The notes: generated from the letters alone by a model not told the origin. 64,000 bases of DNA from Aminipila butyrica (GCF_010669305.1 NZ_CP048649.1:558001-622000), one strand, 5' to 3'. Shown: positions 14,957 to 23,700, counted from the stretch's first letter. Translations and numbers: made by a program.

Positions 14957-16687
14957 ATGAAGCGGATTTTTAGTGTTTTTCTCGTGCTTGCCGTGTTATG
15001 TTCCTCCCTGTGTGCTGTACCAGCTTATGCAGTCGGGGATGGAAACGTAGATGGAGGTGGCGGCGGTATGGGCGATGGTACCAGCACCAACTCGTGGACT
15101 CCGGGCAACGAGGGTGTTCGGGTGACGGTGGTTCGGGCTTCAGATTGTTCTGTTGTCACGACTCCTATTGACCTGACCAACAAGAAACCAAATGGAATTG
15201 GACATTTCAATAAAGTTTCTAAGCTGCAATATAATAGTGGTTCAGGATTAACTCCAAGCATGAAAAATTATACCTATACCAACCCTGCACAAGCTCTGCC
15301 CAAAATCATTAGCACTAATGGTTCAAACAACATTGCCGCCATCAAAAGCTATTTTACTGATGAACAGGTAATTAGAAGCATCGCCGGTCTCACTGGAATG
15401 GACTTTGATGTGTTAATCGGTGGCAAGTACAAGTTACTTCTGGAGCCAATCGCCTATTACAAATTTGAGGGCGTGATGATTGCCACCACAGCCACAGAAG
15501 CTGCCATGTATGACGAACAGGTCGGCGGTCTTTTGCGAAAGAGAATGGTATCCCTATCCCATAAGAACCTGCCACTGGCCATGTTCTTGGAGGTGGCGGA
15601 TCTCGGCTATCCGGCATGGTCGGGAAGCCGAAGCAAGGCAGCTTCCAATGCGGAAATCAAGTCCTCCCTTGGTCTTGGTATCGTGCGGTTTAAGGATAAG
15701 CCTGCCGAACCTCCGGAGGTTTTCGTGTATGACTACGAATACCGGGTAAATACAGAGGTCATCACAGCGATTACCGTCAGCGGCGGTCAGAGCGATCCGG
15801 ATCATCCGGTATCGGCAACCTTTTATGTGAACGGCAGGAGCCACAAGGTCAGCAACATCTACTATCCCGATGGCGACAGCCAGCTGGCATGGATACGCTG
15901 GACAACGCCGAATACTCCACAGCATATGACAATTACGGTTTCTGTGTCCGGTGGCGGCAGCTCCAGCAAGGCGACAATCAACGTCAACATCGTTGACCTG
16001 AACAAGAATCCACCGCCCAACCCCGTAGCCGATGATCGCAATGACAGCTTTAGAAGATCGGCTGTTCCCAATAATCCGCAGCAAACCTCTGCAAGCTGGA
16101 CAATATGGCGACCTTGGTGGCAGGAGCATTGGGTATGGCACAGTGACTGGAACTGGTACAGCGATGGTGACGGAGGCGGTCATTGGGAGGATGACGGTGA
16201 ATGGGTAGACGAAGGCTGGTGGATGTTTGACCTTGACCGCTATCAGGCCAGCCTGTCGGCAAGCATGGCAATTAAGCCCGATGACAAAAGTCCTACCGCC
16301 AGCGGAAAAAACATGAAGTCCGGCTATGGCATCAATGAAACGGTTTCTGCCAAAGTCAGCACCAATCAGTCCTCGGCGGTAACCGGGGCGCAGACGGCGG
16401 TGACCTACTTCCCGGAATTCGGGTATCAGACCTACTGGAGGCTACTGGAGCGAATGACTTCCGGCTACAGCACCCGGTTTGAGTTTCAGAAGAATCCCTA
16501 CAGCACTTATAGCCGCAGGACGCATTTTTCACCCATCTGGTTCCCGGACGGAAGCTATACCCCGTACACATGGCTGATAGACAGCTGGTCACCCGCCGGA
16601 ATGCTTTCTATGAATCTCACGGACAGCGTCACCATCCGGGATAATTTATGGACGGACTGGCATATTGCACCGCAGAAACCCCATTAA
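14957..16687 (+). CDS. Large secreted protein, Gly- and Trp-rich
   Basis: This is a 576-residue protein with a clear signal peptide (MKRIFSVFLVLAVL... cleavage near AYAVG, residues 22-27). A Gly-rich linker, a mid domain and a Trp/Asp/Gly-rich block at about residues 385-430 (WRPWWQEHWVWHSDWNW) follow. No sortase motif or C-terminal anchor is visible. The start is ATG 14957 after AAAGGAGG. Its place between the Tad genes and a VirB2-like gene suggests an extracellular part of the mating or adhesion apparatus. No family is recognised. Confidence 0.7.
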   Translation: MKRIFSVFLVLAVLCSSLCAVPAYAVGDGNVDGGGGGMGDGTSTNSWTPGNEGVRVTVVRASDCSVVTTPIDLTNKKPNGIGHFNKVSKLQYNSGSGLTPSMKNYTYTNPAQALPKIISTNGSNNIAAIKSYFTDEQVIRSIAGLTGMDFDVLIGGKYKLLLEPIAYYKFEGVMIATTATEAAMYDEQVGGLLRKRMVSLSHKNLPLAMFLEVADLGYPAWSGSRSKAASNAEIKSSLGLGIVRFKDKPAEPPEVFVYDYEYRVNTEVITAITVSGGQSDPDHPVSATFYVNGRSHKVSNIYYPDGDSQLAWIRWTTPNTPQHMTITVSVSGGGSSSKATINVNIVDLNKNPPPNPVADDRNDSFRRSAVPNNPQQTSASWTIWRPWWQEHWVWHSDWNWYSDGDGGGHWEDDGEWVDEGWWMFDLDRYQASLSASMAIKPDDKSPTASGKNMKSGYGINETVSAKVSTNQSSAVTGAQTAVTYFPEFGYQTYWRLLERMTSGYSTRFEFQKNPYSTYSRRTHFSPIWFPDGSYTPYTWLIDSWSPAGMLSMNLTDSVTIRDNLWTDWHIAPQKPH

Positions 16688-16706
16688 AAACAGAGAAAAA
16701 AACAAG

Positions 16707-16734
16707 ACCGCAGCCAATCGAAAGCTGCGGTTTT
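16707..16734 (+). terminator. Intrinsic terminator
   Basis: ACCGCAGC pairs with GCTGCGGT around a 9-base loop, followed by four T. It separates the secreted-protein gene from the small pilin-like gene. Confidence 0.8.
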
Positions 16735-16770
16735 GCTGTTTTCAACCCTATGATGAAAGGTGGAAAATCA

Positions 16771-17109
16771 ATGAAATCGAAACGAATTGCAATGCTCCTG
16801 TGCGTAAGCTTACTGCTGTGCCTGATGTTCAGTACAACGGCCTATGCAGCGGGAACCGGGGATGTAGCTGGAGCCATTGAGGGAACGTGGACAACGGCCT
16901 CCCAACAGATTAAAACCGTGGTCAACAAGGTGGTATTTCCCGCCATTGACCTGATTCTGGCGGTGTTTTTCTTTGCCAAATTAGGCACGGCTTATTTTGA
17001 TTATCGCAAACATGGTCAGTTCGAGTGGGCGGCACCGGCAATCCTGTTTGCCTGCTTGGTGTTCACATTAACAGCCCCGTTATACATCTGGACTATATTG
17101 GGCATGTAG
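16771..17109 (+). CDS. VirB2/TrbC-like small membrane protein (DUF3852-type)
   Basis: This is a 112-residue protein with a signal peptide (residues 1-26, ending AYA) and two hydrophobic segments (about 55-72 and 85-110) joined by a short polar loop. This is the classic two-helix form of VirB2/TrbC pilins and of DUF3852 proteins encoded by Firmicutes ICEs. In the backbone it would normally precede the VirB6 gene, now 4.8 kb away because cargo was inserted. It ends WTILGM, a tail duplicated at 19866-19886. Confidence 0.7.
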   Translation: MKSKRIAMLLCVSLLLCLMFSTTAYAAGTGDVAGAIEGTWTTASQQIKTVVNKVVFPAIDLILAVFFFAKLGTAYFDYRKHGQFEWAAPAILFACLVFTLTAPLYIWTILGM

Positions 17110-17216
17110 ATACAGCAAGGGCCGTTGCATCAAAGTAAGGTGCAACGGCTCAATTTTGTGGTAAGTCAGATTTGATTGTGTGGGTGAACTTAGTCACCAA
17201 CAGAGGGTTTGCTCAT
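17088..17216 (+). repeat. Direct repeat A1 (3' end of VirB2-like gene plus downstream)
   Basis: The last codons of the VirB2-like gene, a hairpin (GCCGTTGC...GCAACGGC at 17121-17149) and about 65 further bases recur at 19864-19992 with roughly 80% identity by eye. The two copies frame the DUF5131/VOC/AraC cargo. Confidence 0.7.
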
Positions 17217-17279
17217 TTGGTTTGTTCAGAACATTCATGAAGTAAAATAGGCAATAATGCTTTACACTATGGCATTTTA

Positions 17280-18002
17280 TCAAAACAATCTATTCCCATC
17301 TGAAATATCAATACTGAGCTCTTTTGCCACACTGGTTTGCTTAAATGGATTTATCTTTTCCGCTACACCGTCACGTTTGAAAAGTGAGCCTGTATTTTTG
17401 AACCAAAATGTTACATCTGCTTTTGCGCATTGTTCACGGATATTAAGCACCCAATCATAATCACACAAACGGGCTTCTCGTCCTGTTTCGCCGCCAACGG
17501 TAACATGGTCTATGCCATCAAGATATGGTGTTAAATCTATCGCTTCTAAAAGTGGAGCGCAGGCAATAAAACGCCTTTTTATCGGATAGGATAAAAAGAG
17601 CGGAAGCCTGTAATCGGCGAGTGTTTGATTTTCGACAGTACAGCCAATATTCACATTGTCATAGCCTGTACCCCAATCAGACGGAAGCGATTGGGGAAAT
17701 CGGTCAATTCGCTTTGTCAAAATCAAAAAATCAATATCTGTTCTTTCCTTGATGATTGCCCAAGCCTCTTTACGCCATTCATCCGCTTCTGGTAGGAAAA
17801 AGTCAGTCGCAAAGCAGGTTGCAAGAATTTTGTTTCCTTTGATATTGTATTCGCCCTTTGCACTTTTCCTTGCAGGCCAATCAAATTTATCTGTTTTTTG
17901 TATTGTGCTTTGACCATAGCGTTTTGCATACGGCCCATAAAAATAGCAATTTGTACAGCCATCACTTAATTTGTAACAGCCTGTCCATGGTTCCCAGTTC
18001 AT
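17280..18002 (-). CDS. DUF5131 (phage Gp37/Gp68-like) protein
   Basis: This 240-residue protein opens MNWEPWTGCYKLSDGCTNCY, has ATCFATDFFLPEADEWR and ILTKRIDRFP, and ends in a GGETGREARLCDYDWV block. These are the marks of DUF5131 proteins, which carry radical-SAM-like Cys motifs and are found in phages and mobile elements. The start is ATG with GAGGAGG upstream. It is encoded against the backbone, so it is cargo. Its substrate is unknown. Confidence 0.8.
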   Translation of the reverse strand: MNWEPWTGCYKLSDGCTNCYFYGPYAKRYGQSTIQKTDKFDWPARKSAKGEYNIKGNKILATCFATDFFLPEADEWRKEAWAIIKERTDIDFLILTKRIDRFPQSLPSDWGTGYDNVNIGCTVENQTLADYRLPLFLSYPIKRRFIACAPLLEAIDLTPYLDGIDHVTVGGETGREARLCDYDWVLNIREQCAKADVTFWFKNTGSLFKRDGVAEKINPFKQTSVAKELSIDISDGNRLF

Positions 18003-18057
18003 AGTGTTCCTCCTCTTGGATGGGTGAAGCCGATGATGGCAGATACGCAGCCGATTG

Positions 18058-18264
18058 TCAAACGCAGCGTTTGAACGTCACCGTCTGTGCCTTCATGGAG
18101 ATCTTACCCACCTCGTAGCAGTAGGCGGGCAGCTCCTTCTTAAAGGTTAAAAAGGCATGGTCGATAGGAAATCCCAGAATCTGTTCAATCTCGGCATAGG
18201 TCAGCGTGAAGCTGTTTTCCGTGCGTCGACCTATCGCCTTCCAAAGCGGCTCATATTTACTCAT
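18058..18264 (-). CDS. Small hypothetical protein
   Basis: This 68-residue protein begins MSKYEPLWKAIGRRTENSFTLTYAEIEQILG. The pattern suggests a small DNA- or protein-binding domain seen in uncharacterised bacterial proteins. ATG 18264 follows an AGGAG site. It lies between the DUF5131 and VOC genes on the same strand and is probably part of the same cargo. Confidence 0.6.
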   Translation of the reverse strand: MSKYEPLWKAIGRRTENSFTLTYAEIEQILGFPIDHAFLTFKKELPAYCYEVGKISMKAQTVTFKRCV

Positions 18265-18329
18265 TGCCCGTCTCCTCCGATCTTGTTTGGAATAAAATAG
18301 CGGCTTTGATTTACCAAAGCCGCCGTGTA

Positions 18330-18800
18330 TCACATACCAAAGCCTAACGCATACTGTTTTACAACCTCAAGAGGAAACATTGTGCGTGTAGCAACTTCTT
18401 CTGCCGACATACCTTGCTTAAAAAAGCGTTTGATAACCGTGGTCATATCCTCTGCAATTTCTACAATGTGCTTGTCGGGGTCATATACCCGAACATCACG
18501 CTGCCCCCACGGGTATTCTTTGATTTCGTGTATCCATTGCAAACTGGATATGCTTTTCATTTCGGCATACACCTTGTCCAAATCGTCTACTTCAAAATAG
18601 ACTTGAAAGTTATGTGACTGCTCTTTCACGCTATCGACTGACACACCGACGAGTTCGGCATATCCTTGTTGCAGTGAAAAGCCCTCAAATGTCACATGTA
18701 CGCCAATATCCATTACCGCATTTTGATGAAGTACCTTTTCATAAAAGTGTTTAGAGGCGGCTATATCCTTAACCGCTAAAAGACAACCTTGATATTTCAT
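18330..18800 (-). CDS. VOC-family (glyoxalase/bleomycin-resistance fold) protein
   Basis: This 156-residue protein has the beta-alpha-beta pattern of the VOC fold: LLAVKDIAASKHFYEKVL, then YFEVDDLDKVYAEM and RVYDPDKHIVEI, where the terminal Glu is a usual metal ligand. A 30-residue C-terminal extension looks like a small helix-turn-helix. The next upstream gene encodes an AraC-type regulator three bases away, so they are one operon. It may detoxify or bind a small molecule. Confidence 0.75.
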   Translation of the reverse strand: MKYQGCLLAVKDIAASKHFYEKVLHQNAVMDIGVHVTFEGFSLQQGYAELVGVSVDSVKEQSHNFQVYFEVDDLDKVYAEMKSISSLQWIHEIKEYPWGQRDVRVYDPDKHIVEIAEDMTTVIKRFFKQGMSAEEVATRTMFPLEVVKQYALGFGM

Positions 18801-18803
18801 TTT

Positions 18804-19625
18804 TCAATCCTCCTTTGAGGATATTGTATTATATATCTCCGTTCCGTCATAGTAAAAATCCGACATTGTTTTCAGATACTTTTGAGGGGTAACACCACTG
18901 ATAGCCTTGAAATCTTTATCAAAATGGGCTTGGTCAAAATATCCGGCTTGTTGCGATAATGCCGCAAAAAAGCAAGGCGATGTTTGAATGTGCTTTAATA
19001 CGTAATTAAAGCGAGTTAAGCGTGCATAGTTTTTAATATTCATTCCGATTTGTGCAAGAAATAATCGGTTTAATTGTCGCTCACTATAATGGGATTGTCT
19101 GGCAACTTCTTTCACTTGTATTTGTCCATAATTATCAGAAATTACTTTAGTTGCCAACAGCAAAGAGTCCGAAACAACGTGCTTTTCCATGCGTCGGTAT
19201 AAAACCTTTTCACAAGTATTTACCAAATTGGATACAGTTTTTGATGCTACAAAAGCCTGATGCAGCGAATGAAACAGCTCATTATCAATATCCGTAAGCG
19301 AAAGTCGTTTATCTGCAAACTCCGCTTGACTTTGACGGGTGATTTGATACAAACCATAGGGCGAAAGCTGGATAAGTAGCAGAACATGATAACTATTTGG
19401 TTCCATTCCTAACAAAACAGGAGTTAAAGATGCTCCCCACAGTTCAGCAATGACTGCGTTTCCGTTAAAAGCAAGCGACAATGTTCCGCAAGCGTTAGGC
19501 ATAAGCGTATATTGTGCTGTAAATGTCTCATTCGATGGAAATACGATGTTGTAATATTGAATGTATTTTCTCAGCCCCACATGGGAGGGAAACATATTGA
19601 ATTGTTTGTCATTTTTGATAATCAA
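18804..19625 (-). CDS. AraC-family transcriptional regulator
   Basis: This 273-residue protein has an N-terminal sensor domain and a C-terminal AraC double helix-turn-helix (IQVKEVARQSHYSERQLNRLF and ALSQQAGYFDQAHFDKDF, ending SGVTPQKYL). It starts at TTG 19625, supported by AAGGAGGG. It probably controls the VOC gene that follows. It is transcribed from the promoter at 19760-19788, inside repeat B1. Confidence 0.85.
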   Translation of the reverse strand: MIIKNDKQFNMFPSHVGLRKYIQYYNIVFPSNETFTAQYTLMPNACGTLSLAFNGNAVIAELWGASLTPVLLGMEPNSYHVLLLIQLSPYGLYQITRQSQAEFADKRLSLTDIDNELFHSLHQAFVASKTVSNLVNTCEKVLYRRMEKHVVSDSLLLATKVISDNYGQIQVKEVARQSHYSERQLNRLFLAQIGMNIKNYARLTRFNYVLKHIQTSPCFFAALSQQAGYFDQAHFDKDFKAISGVTPQKYLKTMSDFYYDGTEIYNTISSKED

Positions 19626-19687
19626 ATCGTTCCCTCCTTACTTTTATAATTTTTATTAGTCTTATCCATCTAATGCGAATCAAGCAA

Positions 19688-19862
19688 GTATAAATTCGCT
19701 CATCAAGCATTGAATTTCTGAACTACCGTTTAAAAAAATTACTCGGTAGGTATGGAATGATTTTACCATAGTAAAGCAGGATTTTCAATCAAACAAATAT
19801 GAATAATGGAAAGGACACAGTTACTATCAAAAAAGTCCGTTCACCATCCTTTTGCAAGGATT
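19688..19862 (+). repeat. Direct repeat B1 (promoter region plus start of VirB2-like remnant)
   Basis: About 175 bases recur at 20377-20546, including the palindrome TTTACCATAGTAAA, the string AATCAAACAAATATGAA and AAAAAAGTCCGTTCACCA. In B1 this runs straight into repeat A2, giving a fused remnant of a VirB2-like gene whose last codons encode WTILGM and stop. Confidence 0.65.
19760..19788 (-). promoter_or_regulatory. Promoter of AraC/VOC operon with palindrome
   Basis: On the minus strand TTGAAA (19783-19788) and TAAAAT (19760-19765) are 17 bases apart. The palindrome TTTACTATGGTAAA overlaps the -10 box, a typical operator position. The same design recurs at 20444-20472. Confidence 0.6.
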
Positions 19863-19863
19863 G

Positions 19864-19992
19864 ACTGGACTATTCTTGGCATGTAGACAAAGCAAGAGCC
19901 GTCGCGTCAAGTTAGATGCAACGGCTCAATTTCGTGATAAGTCAGATTTTATTGTGTAGGTGAAGTTAAACACTAACAGAGGGTGTGCTCAT
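19864..19992 (+). repeat. Direct repeat A2
   Basis: This is the second copy of A1. It keeps the coding sense of the VirB2-like C terminus (codons for WTILGM and TAG) and the downstream hairpin, with scattered substitutions. Confidence 0.7.
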
Positions 19993-19996
19993 ACCC

Positions 19997-20344
19997 TTAC
20001 ACAATGTTTTCACCCAAAATAATTTTTGGCATAGTGGTTAAGCATCTGTTCCACCGCTTGTAAAAATGCTCTAACCCTAACTTTGACACCCTTGCGTGAG
20101 TTTCTTCATCTCTAACAGTCTAATGTAAAACATAAGTGACTTTGCCTACATTGCGTGTGAGGCGAACAGGCAATGCCCCTTCTTTAACGGCATTAAAATC
20201 TGTTTGGCGGTGGGTGCGTTTGATATATCTAACTTCAATAACACCATCCTGCTCCATATAAAAGGCGGCAACCTCTTTCATAAGTTGCTCAATTTCCTCT
20301 TGCTTTTCAATCTTTGCCTCATAGATACAAATTTCATTAAACAT
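19997..20344 (-). pseudogene. Antibiotic-biosynthesis-monooxygenase-like gene, amber-interrupted
   Basis: ATG 20344 opens MFNEICIYEAKIEKQEEIEQL and runs 74 codons to TAG at 20120-20122. The same frame then continues for 41 codons (DEETHARVSKLGLEHFYKRW) to TAA. The TAG stands where a Trp codon would fit. The protein would be about 115 residues with a dimeric ferredoxin-like fold as in small ABM proteins. The gene is probably inactive, or yields a 74-residue truncated product. Confidence 0.6.
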
Positions 20345-20376
20345 TTATTGCACCACCTCGCACATTATATAAACTT

Positions 20377-20546
20377 GCTCACCGAGCGTTAATTTCCCAT
20401 GCTACCGTTTCACAAAAGTTTTACACGGTAGATATATAAAGTGAGTTTACCATAGTAAATCGGAACTTTCAATCAAACAAATATGAACAATGGAAAGGAC
20501 ACAGATACTATGAAAAAAGTCCGTTCACCACCCTTATGCAAGGATA
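20377..20546 (+). repeat. Direct repeat B2
   Basis: This is the second copy of B1, lying upstream of the ABM-like pseudogene as B1 lies upstream of the AraC gene. Past its end the sequence GGGGATGTAGC matches the early part of the VirB2-like gene (16858-16868). Confidence 0.65.
20444..20472 (-). promoter_or_regulatory. Promoter of ABM-like gene with palindrome
   Basis: On the minus strand TTGAAA (20467-20472) and TAAACT (20444-20449) are 17 bases apart, with TTTACTATGGTAAA overlapping -10. A CTACCGT...ACGGTAG inverted repeat (20402-20432) would sit in the leader. Confidence 0.6.
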
Positions 20547-20588
20547 CTCTGGCAGGTGCTGGGGATGTAGCATAGGAGTCGCAGAGTT

Positions 20589-20759
20589 TTACTCCTCCGG
20601 CTTATCTGTCAGGCGCAGCGGGGTTTCATCTGAATCCATATATGTTTCCTCGCACTCCTGCAGGGCGGTGCGCATAATACAAGCAGCCTGAGAAATGAGC
20701 TTCTCGGCATCAGTTGCTGCGTTAAACATTTTATAGTAGAGCTTTTTGTAATCTGCCAC
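20589..20759 (-). CDS. Small helical hypothetical protein
   Basis: This is a 56-residue peptide starting at GTG 20759 with AAAGGAGG ahead. It is amphipathic and helical (KLYYKMFNAATDAEKLISQA) with an acidic end. Small proteins of this form occur in Clostridia mobile elements. No function can be assigned. Confidence 0.55.
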   Translation of the reverse strand: MADYKKLYYKMFNAATDAEKLISQAACIMRTALQECEETYMDSDETPLRLTDKPEE

Positions 20760-20900
20760 ACAAATACCTCCTTTGAAATTATTTCGGCGGCCTCCGTTGT
20801 GTGGTATTAAAGCTCTGAACAAGCGGATTGTCAAGTCATAAATCAGAAAAAGAAAAGCACCGGGCAGCTTTCACGGCTGCCCGGTGCAATGTGCGCAAAT

Positions 20901-21806
20901 CTACTTTTTTAGCTTGAGCCAAATTTCCATGCTTGTGGTTTCAGGCGAATGGCTTGCATATCGCTCCGCACAAAATGCTTCTGTTTGTAGTTTGTGATTT
21001 GGCAGCCATGTGTTGTAAATATATTGCTGTGCTTTATAAATTGCGTCCATAACAAGTGCTTCAAAATTTTCAGCTTCAAAGGAGCAGACGATATATTCTC
21101 CAACTGGCAGTTGCCAGCTCATGAACTCGTCCGGAGCCTCTCCCGCTTTTGACTTTGCCCCTGCAAAATAGCTAAAATACCCTTCTTCTAAAGATGGCAA
21201 AGTTACACCGACTTCTTCAGCATCCTCAGAAAGACCAAGTACTGTTTGCTTCTGTTTATGGAAGCTTTTCCAAAGGGCATCCAGCGGATCAATGCCAGAT
21301 TCTGTTCCCAATCCATCCAAATGCTGAATGGGCACATCCTGTTTAGCACCGATAAAACAAATCGGTTCCGCAATTTCTCTTCGGTTTATTTCCAGAACAA
21401 TGCCATCGGTGATGAGCGGTACCCCTTCATCAATTAAGGTGTAGTGAAGCAGAAACTCCGGCTTGGTCATATGATTGAGCGTTTGCGGATTTTTGCGATA
21501 TTCCTCCGGTGTCATACCAAAGGTATCCTTAAAGGTACGGGTAAAGTGTTCGTGAGAGGAAAAACCAAGCTCCAATGCAATATCCAAAATACGTTGTTCT
21601 TTTTGCAGCAGTGCTTCGGCTGCCTTTGCCATACGGCGCAGCTTAACGTACTCAGCAACCGGCTTTTTAACCAAACGGCTGAACAGGCGCTGATAGTAAA
21701 AAGGCGACAGTGCTGCCATCTTTGCGAGGCTGTCAATATTTAATTCCTCGCCTAAATGTTCTTCAATAAATTCTATGGTTTCCTGTATTTGTTCCCATGC
21801 GTGCAT
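20901..21806 (-). CDS. AraC-family regulator with GyrI-like effector domain
   Basis: This 301-residue protein's first 105 residues form the AraC DNA-binding domain (LNIDSLAKMAALSPFYYQRLF and ILDIALELGFSSHEHFTRTF). Residues 140-300 form a GyrI-like small-molecule domain (FIGAKQDVPIQHLDG, SWQLPVGEYIVCSFEAENFEAL). This order is that of Rob/BmrR-like drug-sensing activators. ATG 21806 follows AAAGGAGGTG. No neighbouring target gene is obvious. Confidence 0.85.
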   Translation of the reverse strand: MHAWEQIQETIEFIEEHLGEELNIDSLAKMAALSPFYYQRLFSRLVKKPVAEYVKLRRMAKAAEALLQKEQRILDIALELGFSSHEHFTRTFKDTFGMTPEEYRKNPQTLNHMTKPEFLLHYTLIDEGVPLITDGIVLEINRREIAEPICFIGAKQDVPIQHLDGLGTESGIDPLDALWKSFHKQKQTVLGLSEDAEEVGVTLPSLEEGYFSYFAGAKSKAGEAPDEFMSWQLPVGEYIVCSFEAENFEALVMDAIYKAQQYIYNTWLPNHKLQTEAFCAERYASHSPETTSMEIWLKLKK

Positions 21807-21943
21807 GATAAGCACCTCCTTTGACCATAGAATACCACAGCTCAAAGGGATGCCGCTTGACTGTGTATGCTCTTTTTTATTGGTACCAAATTCATTTTAC
21901 CATAAGCAGTTTGTTTTCACACGGAAAGGAGTGATAACTTCAA

Positions 21944-22846
21944 ATGTTCATATGGGATTTTGTCGCCGACACTGTCCTCGGTCAGATTGTAGATTGGATC
22001 TACGGTCAGATCGTGGGCTTCCTCGGCGACTTTTTTATGCAGATGGGAAACATGGGAGCAGACCTGTTCGAAATGAACTGGGTGCAGTCTATTGTGCTGT
22101 TCTTTTCCTATCTGGCATGGGCGTTATACGGTGTTGGTCTTGTGGTAGTTGCCTTTGAATGCGGGATTGAGTCTCAGTCCGGCAGAGGCAGCATTAAGGA
22201 TACCGCCCTCAACGCCATCAAGGGTTTTATGGCCGTGGGGCTGTTCACCACGGTTCCGGTGGAGCTGTATAAGCTGTCGGTGTCTTTGCAGGGCAGCTTC
22301 ACTGCCGGGATTACCGGTCTTGGAACCGACTTCGGCACAGTAGCCCAAGGCATCATTGCATCGCTACAGGATGCGGGAAATCTGGAGCAGGCCATGACCA
22401 GCAGTGTGTTCGGAGGCTTATCTGCTATTACAAGCCCGATCATGATGATTTTTATTCTCATACTGATGGGCTATGCGGTGATTAAAGTGTTCTTCGCCAA
22501 CCTCAAGAGGGGCGGCATCCTGCTCATCCAGATCGCTGTAGGAAGTTTATATATGTTCAGTGTTCCCCGTGGCTATATTGACGGCTTTGTGTCATGGTGC
22601 AAACAGGTCATCGGCCTGTGCCTTACGGCGTTTTTGCAGGCAACGGTGCTGATTGCCGGACTGATGGTAGTAAAAGACCATGCCCTGCTGGGGCTTGGCC
22701 TGATGCTGGCAGCTGGAGAAATCCCCCGCATTGCCGGACAGTTCGGACTGGATACCAGCACCAAAGCCAACCTCATGAGTACGGTGTATGCGGCGCAGAC
22801 TGCGGTGAATATGACCAAGACGGTAGTACAGGCGGTGGCGAAATGA
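21944..22846 (+). CDS. VirB6/TrbL-like conjugation membrane protein
   Basis: This is a 300-residue polytopic protein with about six hydrophobic segments (for instance 45-68, 88-110, 155-185, 215-250). A glycine-rich central loop and a Gln/Thr-rich tail complete it, as in VirB6-like inner-membrane channel subunits of Gram-positive type IV secretion. ATG 21944 follows GAAAGGAGTG. It resumes the backbone direction after the cargo region and is coupled to the next gene by ATGA. Confidence 0.75.
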   Translation: MFIWDFVADTVLGQIVDWIYGQIVGFLGDFFMQMGNMGADLFEMNWVQSIVLFFSYLAWALYGVGLVVVAFECGIESQSGRGSIKDTALNAIKGFMAVGLFTTVPVELYKLSVSLQGSFTAGITGLGTDFGTVAQGIIASLQDAGNLEQAMTSSVFGGLSAITSPIMMIFILILMGYAVIKVFFANLKRGGILLIQIAVGSLYMFSVPRGYIDGFVSWCKQVIGLCLTAFLQATVLIAGLMVVKDHALLGLGLMLAAGEIPRIAGQFGLDTSTKANLMSTVYAAQTAVNMTKTVVQAVAK

Positions 22847-23409
22847 GCGAGAACAAGCTGGTCTATATCGCCTCACCCTATGCCGGGGACATACAAAAGA
22901 ATGTGGAATTTGCAAAGGCGGCCTGCCGGTATGCAATGGAGCAGAATTGTACGCCGGTAGCTGTTCATCTTCTGTACCCGCAGTTTTTGGATGACAATGA
23001 CCCCGTCCAGAGAGAATCCGGTTTTCACATGGGGCATCGTGTGCTGGAGGCCTGCGATGAGTTGTGGCTCTGCGGCAGCCGGATTTCCACCGGCATGACG
23101 ATGGAGCTTAGAGAAGCCAAAAAGCTGGGTATTCCTGTCCGGGAGATATCCGCAGAACAAATCCAAGGAGGTTTTACTATGGAAAAGAAATATGGTGTGT
23201 GGGCGATGCGCAGTGCCGGTTCGGTGTGCGGAGCCGCTCAAAGCTGGTGCAAGCATGGCGGCAAGCCGATGGAGTTTGACACGATGGAACAGGCTGAAAG
23301 CTACGCCAATCAGCTGAATGAATCGTGTTATTCTCCCAATGTACGCTATGCCGCAAAAGAAATGGAACCGGAGCTGAATCAAGGCTCCGGTTTTTCCATG
23401 CGGATGTAA
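22843..23409 (+). CDS. Nucleoside deoxyribosyltransferase-like protein with C-terminal extension
   Basis: This 188-residue protein's N-terminal 110 residues (YIASPYAGDIQKNVEFAKAA, then DELWLCGSRISTGMTMELREAKKLGIPV) match DUF4406/nucleoside 2-deoxyribosyltransferase-like folds. Residues 115-188 form a second small domain (KYGVWAMRSAGSVCGAAQSW). ATG 22843 overlaps the VirB6 stop. It may alter nucleotides or signal molecules during transfer; this is inference. Confidence 0.7.
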   Translation: MSENKLVYIASPYAGDIQKNVEFAKAACRYAMEQNCTPVAVHLLYPQFLDDNDPVQRESGFHMGHRVLEACDELWLCGSRISTGMTMELREAKKLGIPVREISAEQIQGGFTMEKKYGVWAMRSAGSVCGAAQSWCKHGGKPMEFDTMEQAESYANQLNESCYSPNVRYAAKEMEPELNQGSGFSMRM

Positions 23410-23421
23410 GGGAGGTGCCTC

Positions 23422-23700
23422 ATGCATATTTACCCCGATCACTTAAGAGCAAAAGCAACCCTATGGCTGTGGCAGCTGCGGGATATCGGCATCATCGGTG
23501 TGGCGCTGCTTATCTCTGTGCTTGCGATTTCCCAGCTGGGATTTGTGCCACCCATCGTGCTGACCGCCGTTTATGCCTTTTTAGCCATCCGCTTTGAGGA
23601 CACAAGCATTCTGGATTTTCTCCGGTATGCCTGTGCCTTTTTTATCACCAAGCAGCAATTCTATGAATGGAGGTACACGCCCAATGCGCAGGAACGATAA
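23422..23700 (+). CDS. PrgI/VirB3-like protein
   Basis: This 92-residue protein has two adjacent membrane segments (residues 22-40 and 42-58) and a C-terminal FFITKQQFYEWR. This matches the PrgI family, the Gram-positive counterpart of VirB3 that partners VirB4. It overlaps the next gene by 17 bases. Confidence 0.8.
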   Translation: MHIYPDHLRAKATLWLWQLRDIGIIGVALLISVLAISQLGFVPPIVLTAVYAFLAIRFEDTSILDFLRYACAFFITKQQFYEWRYTPNAQER

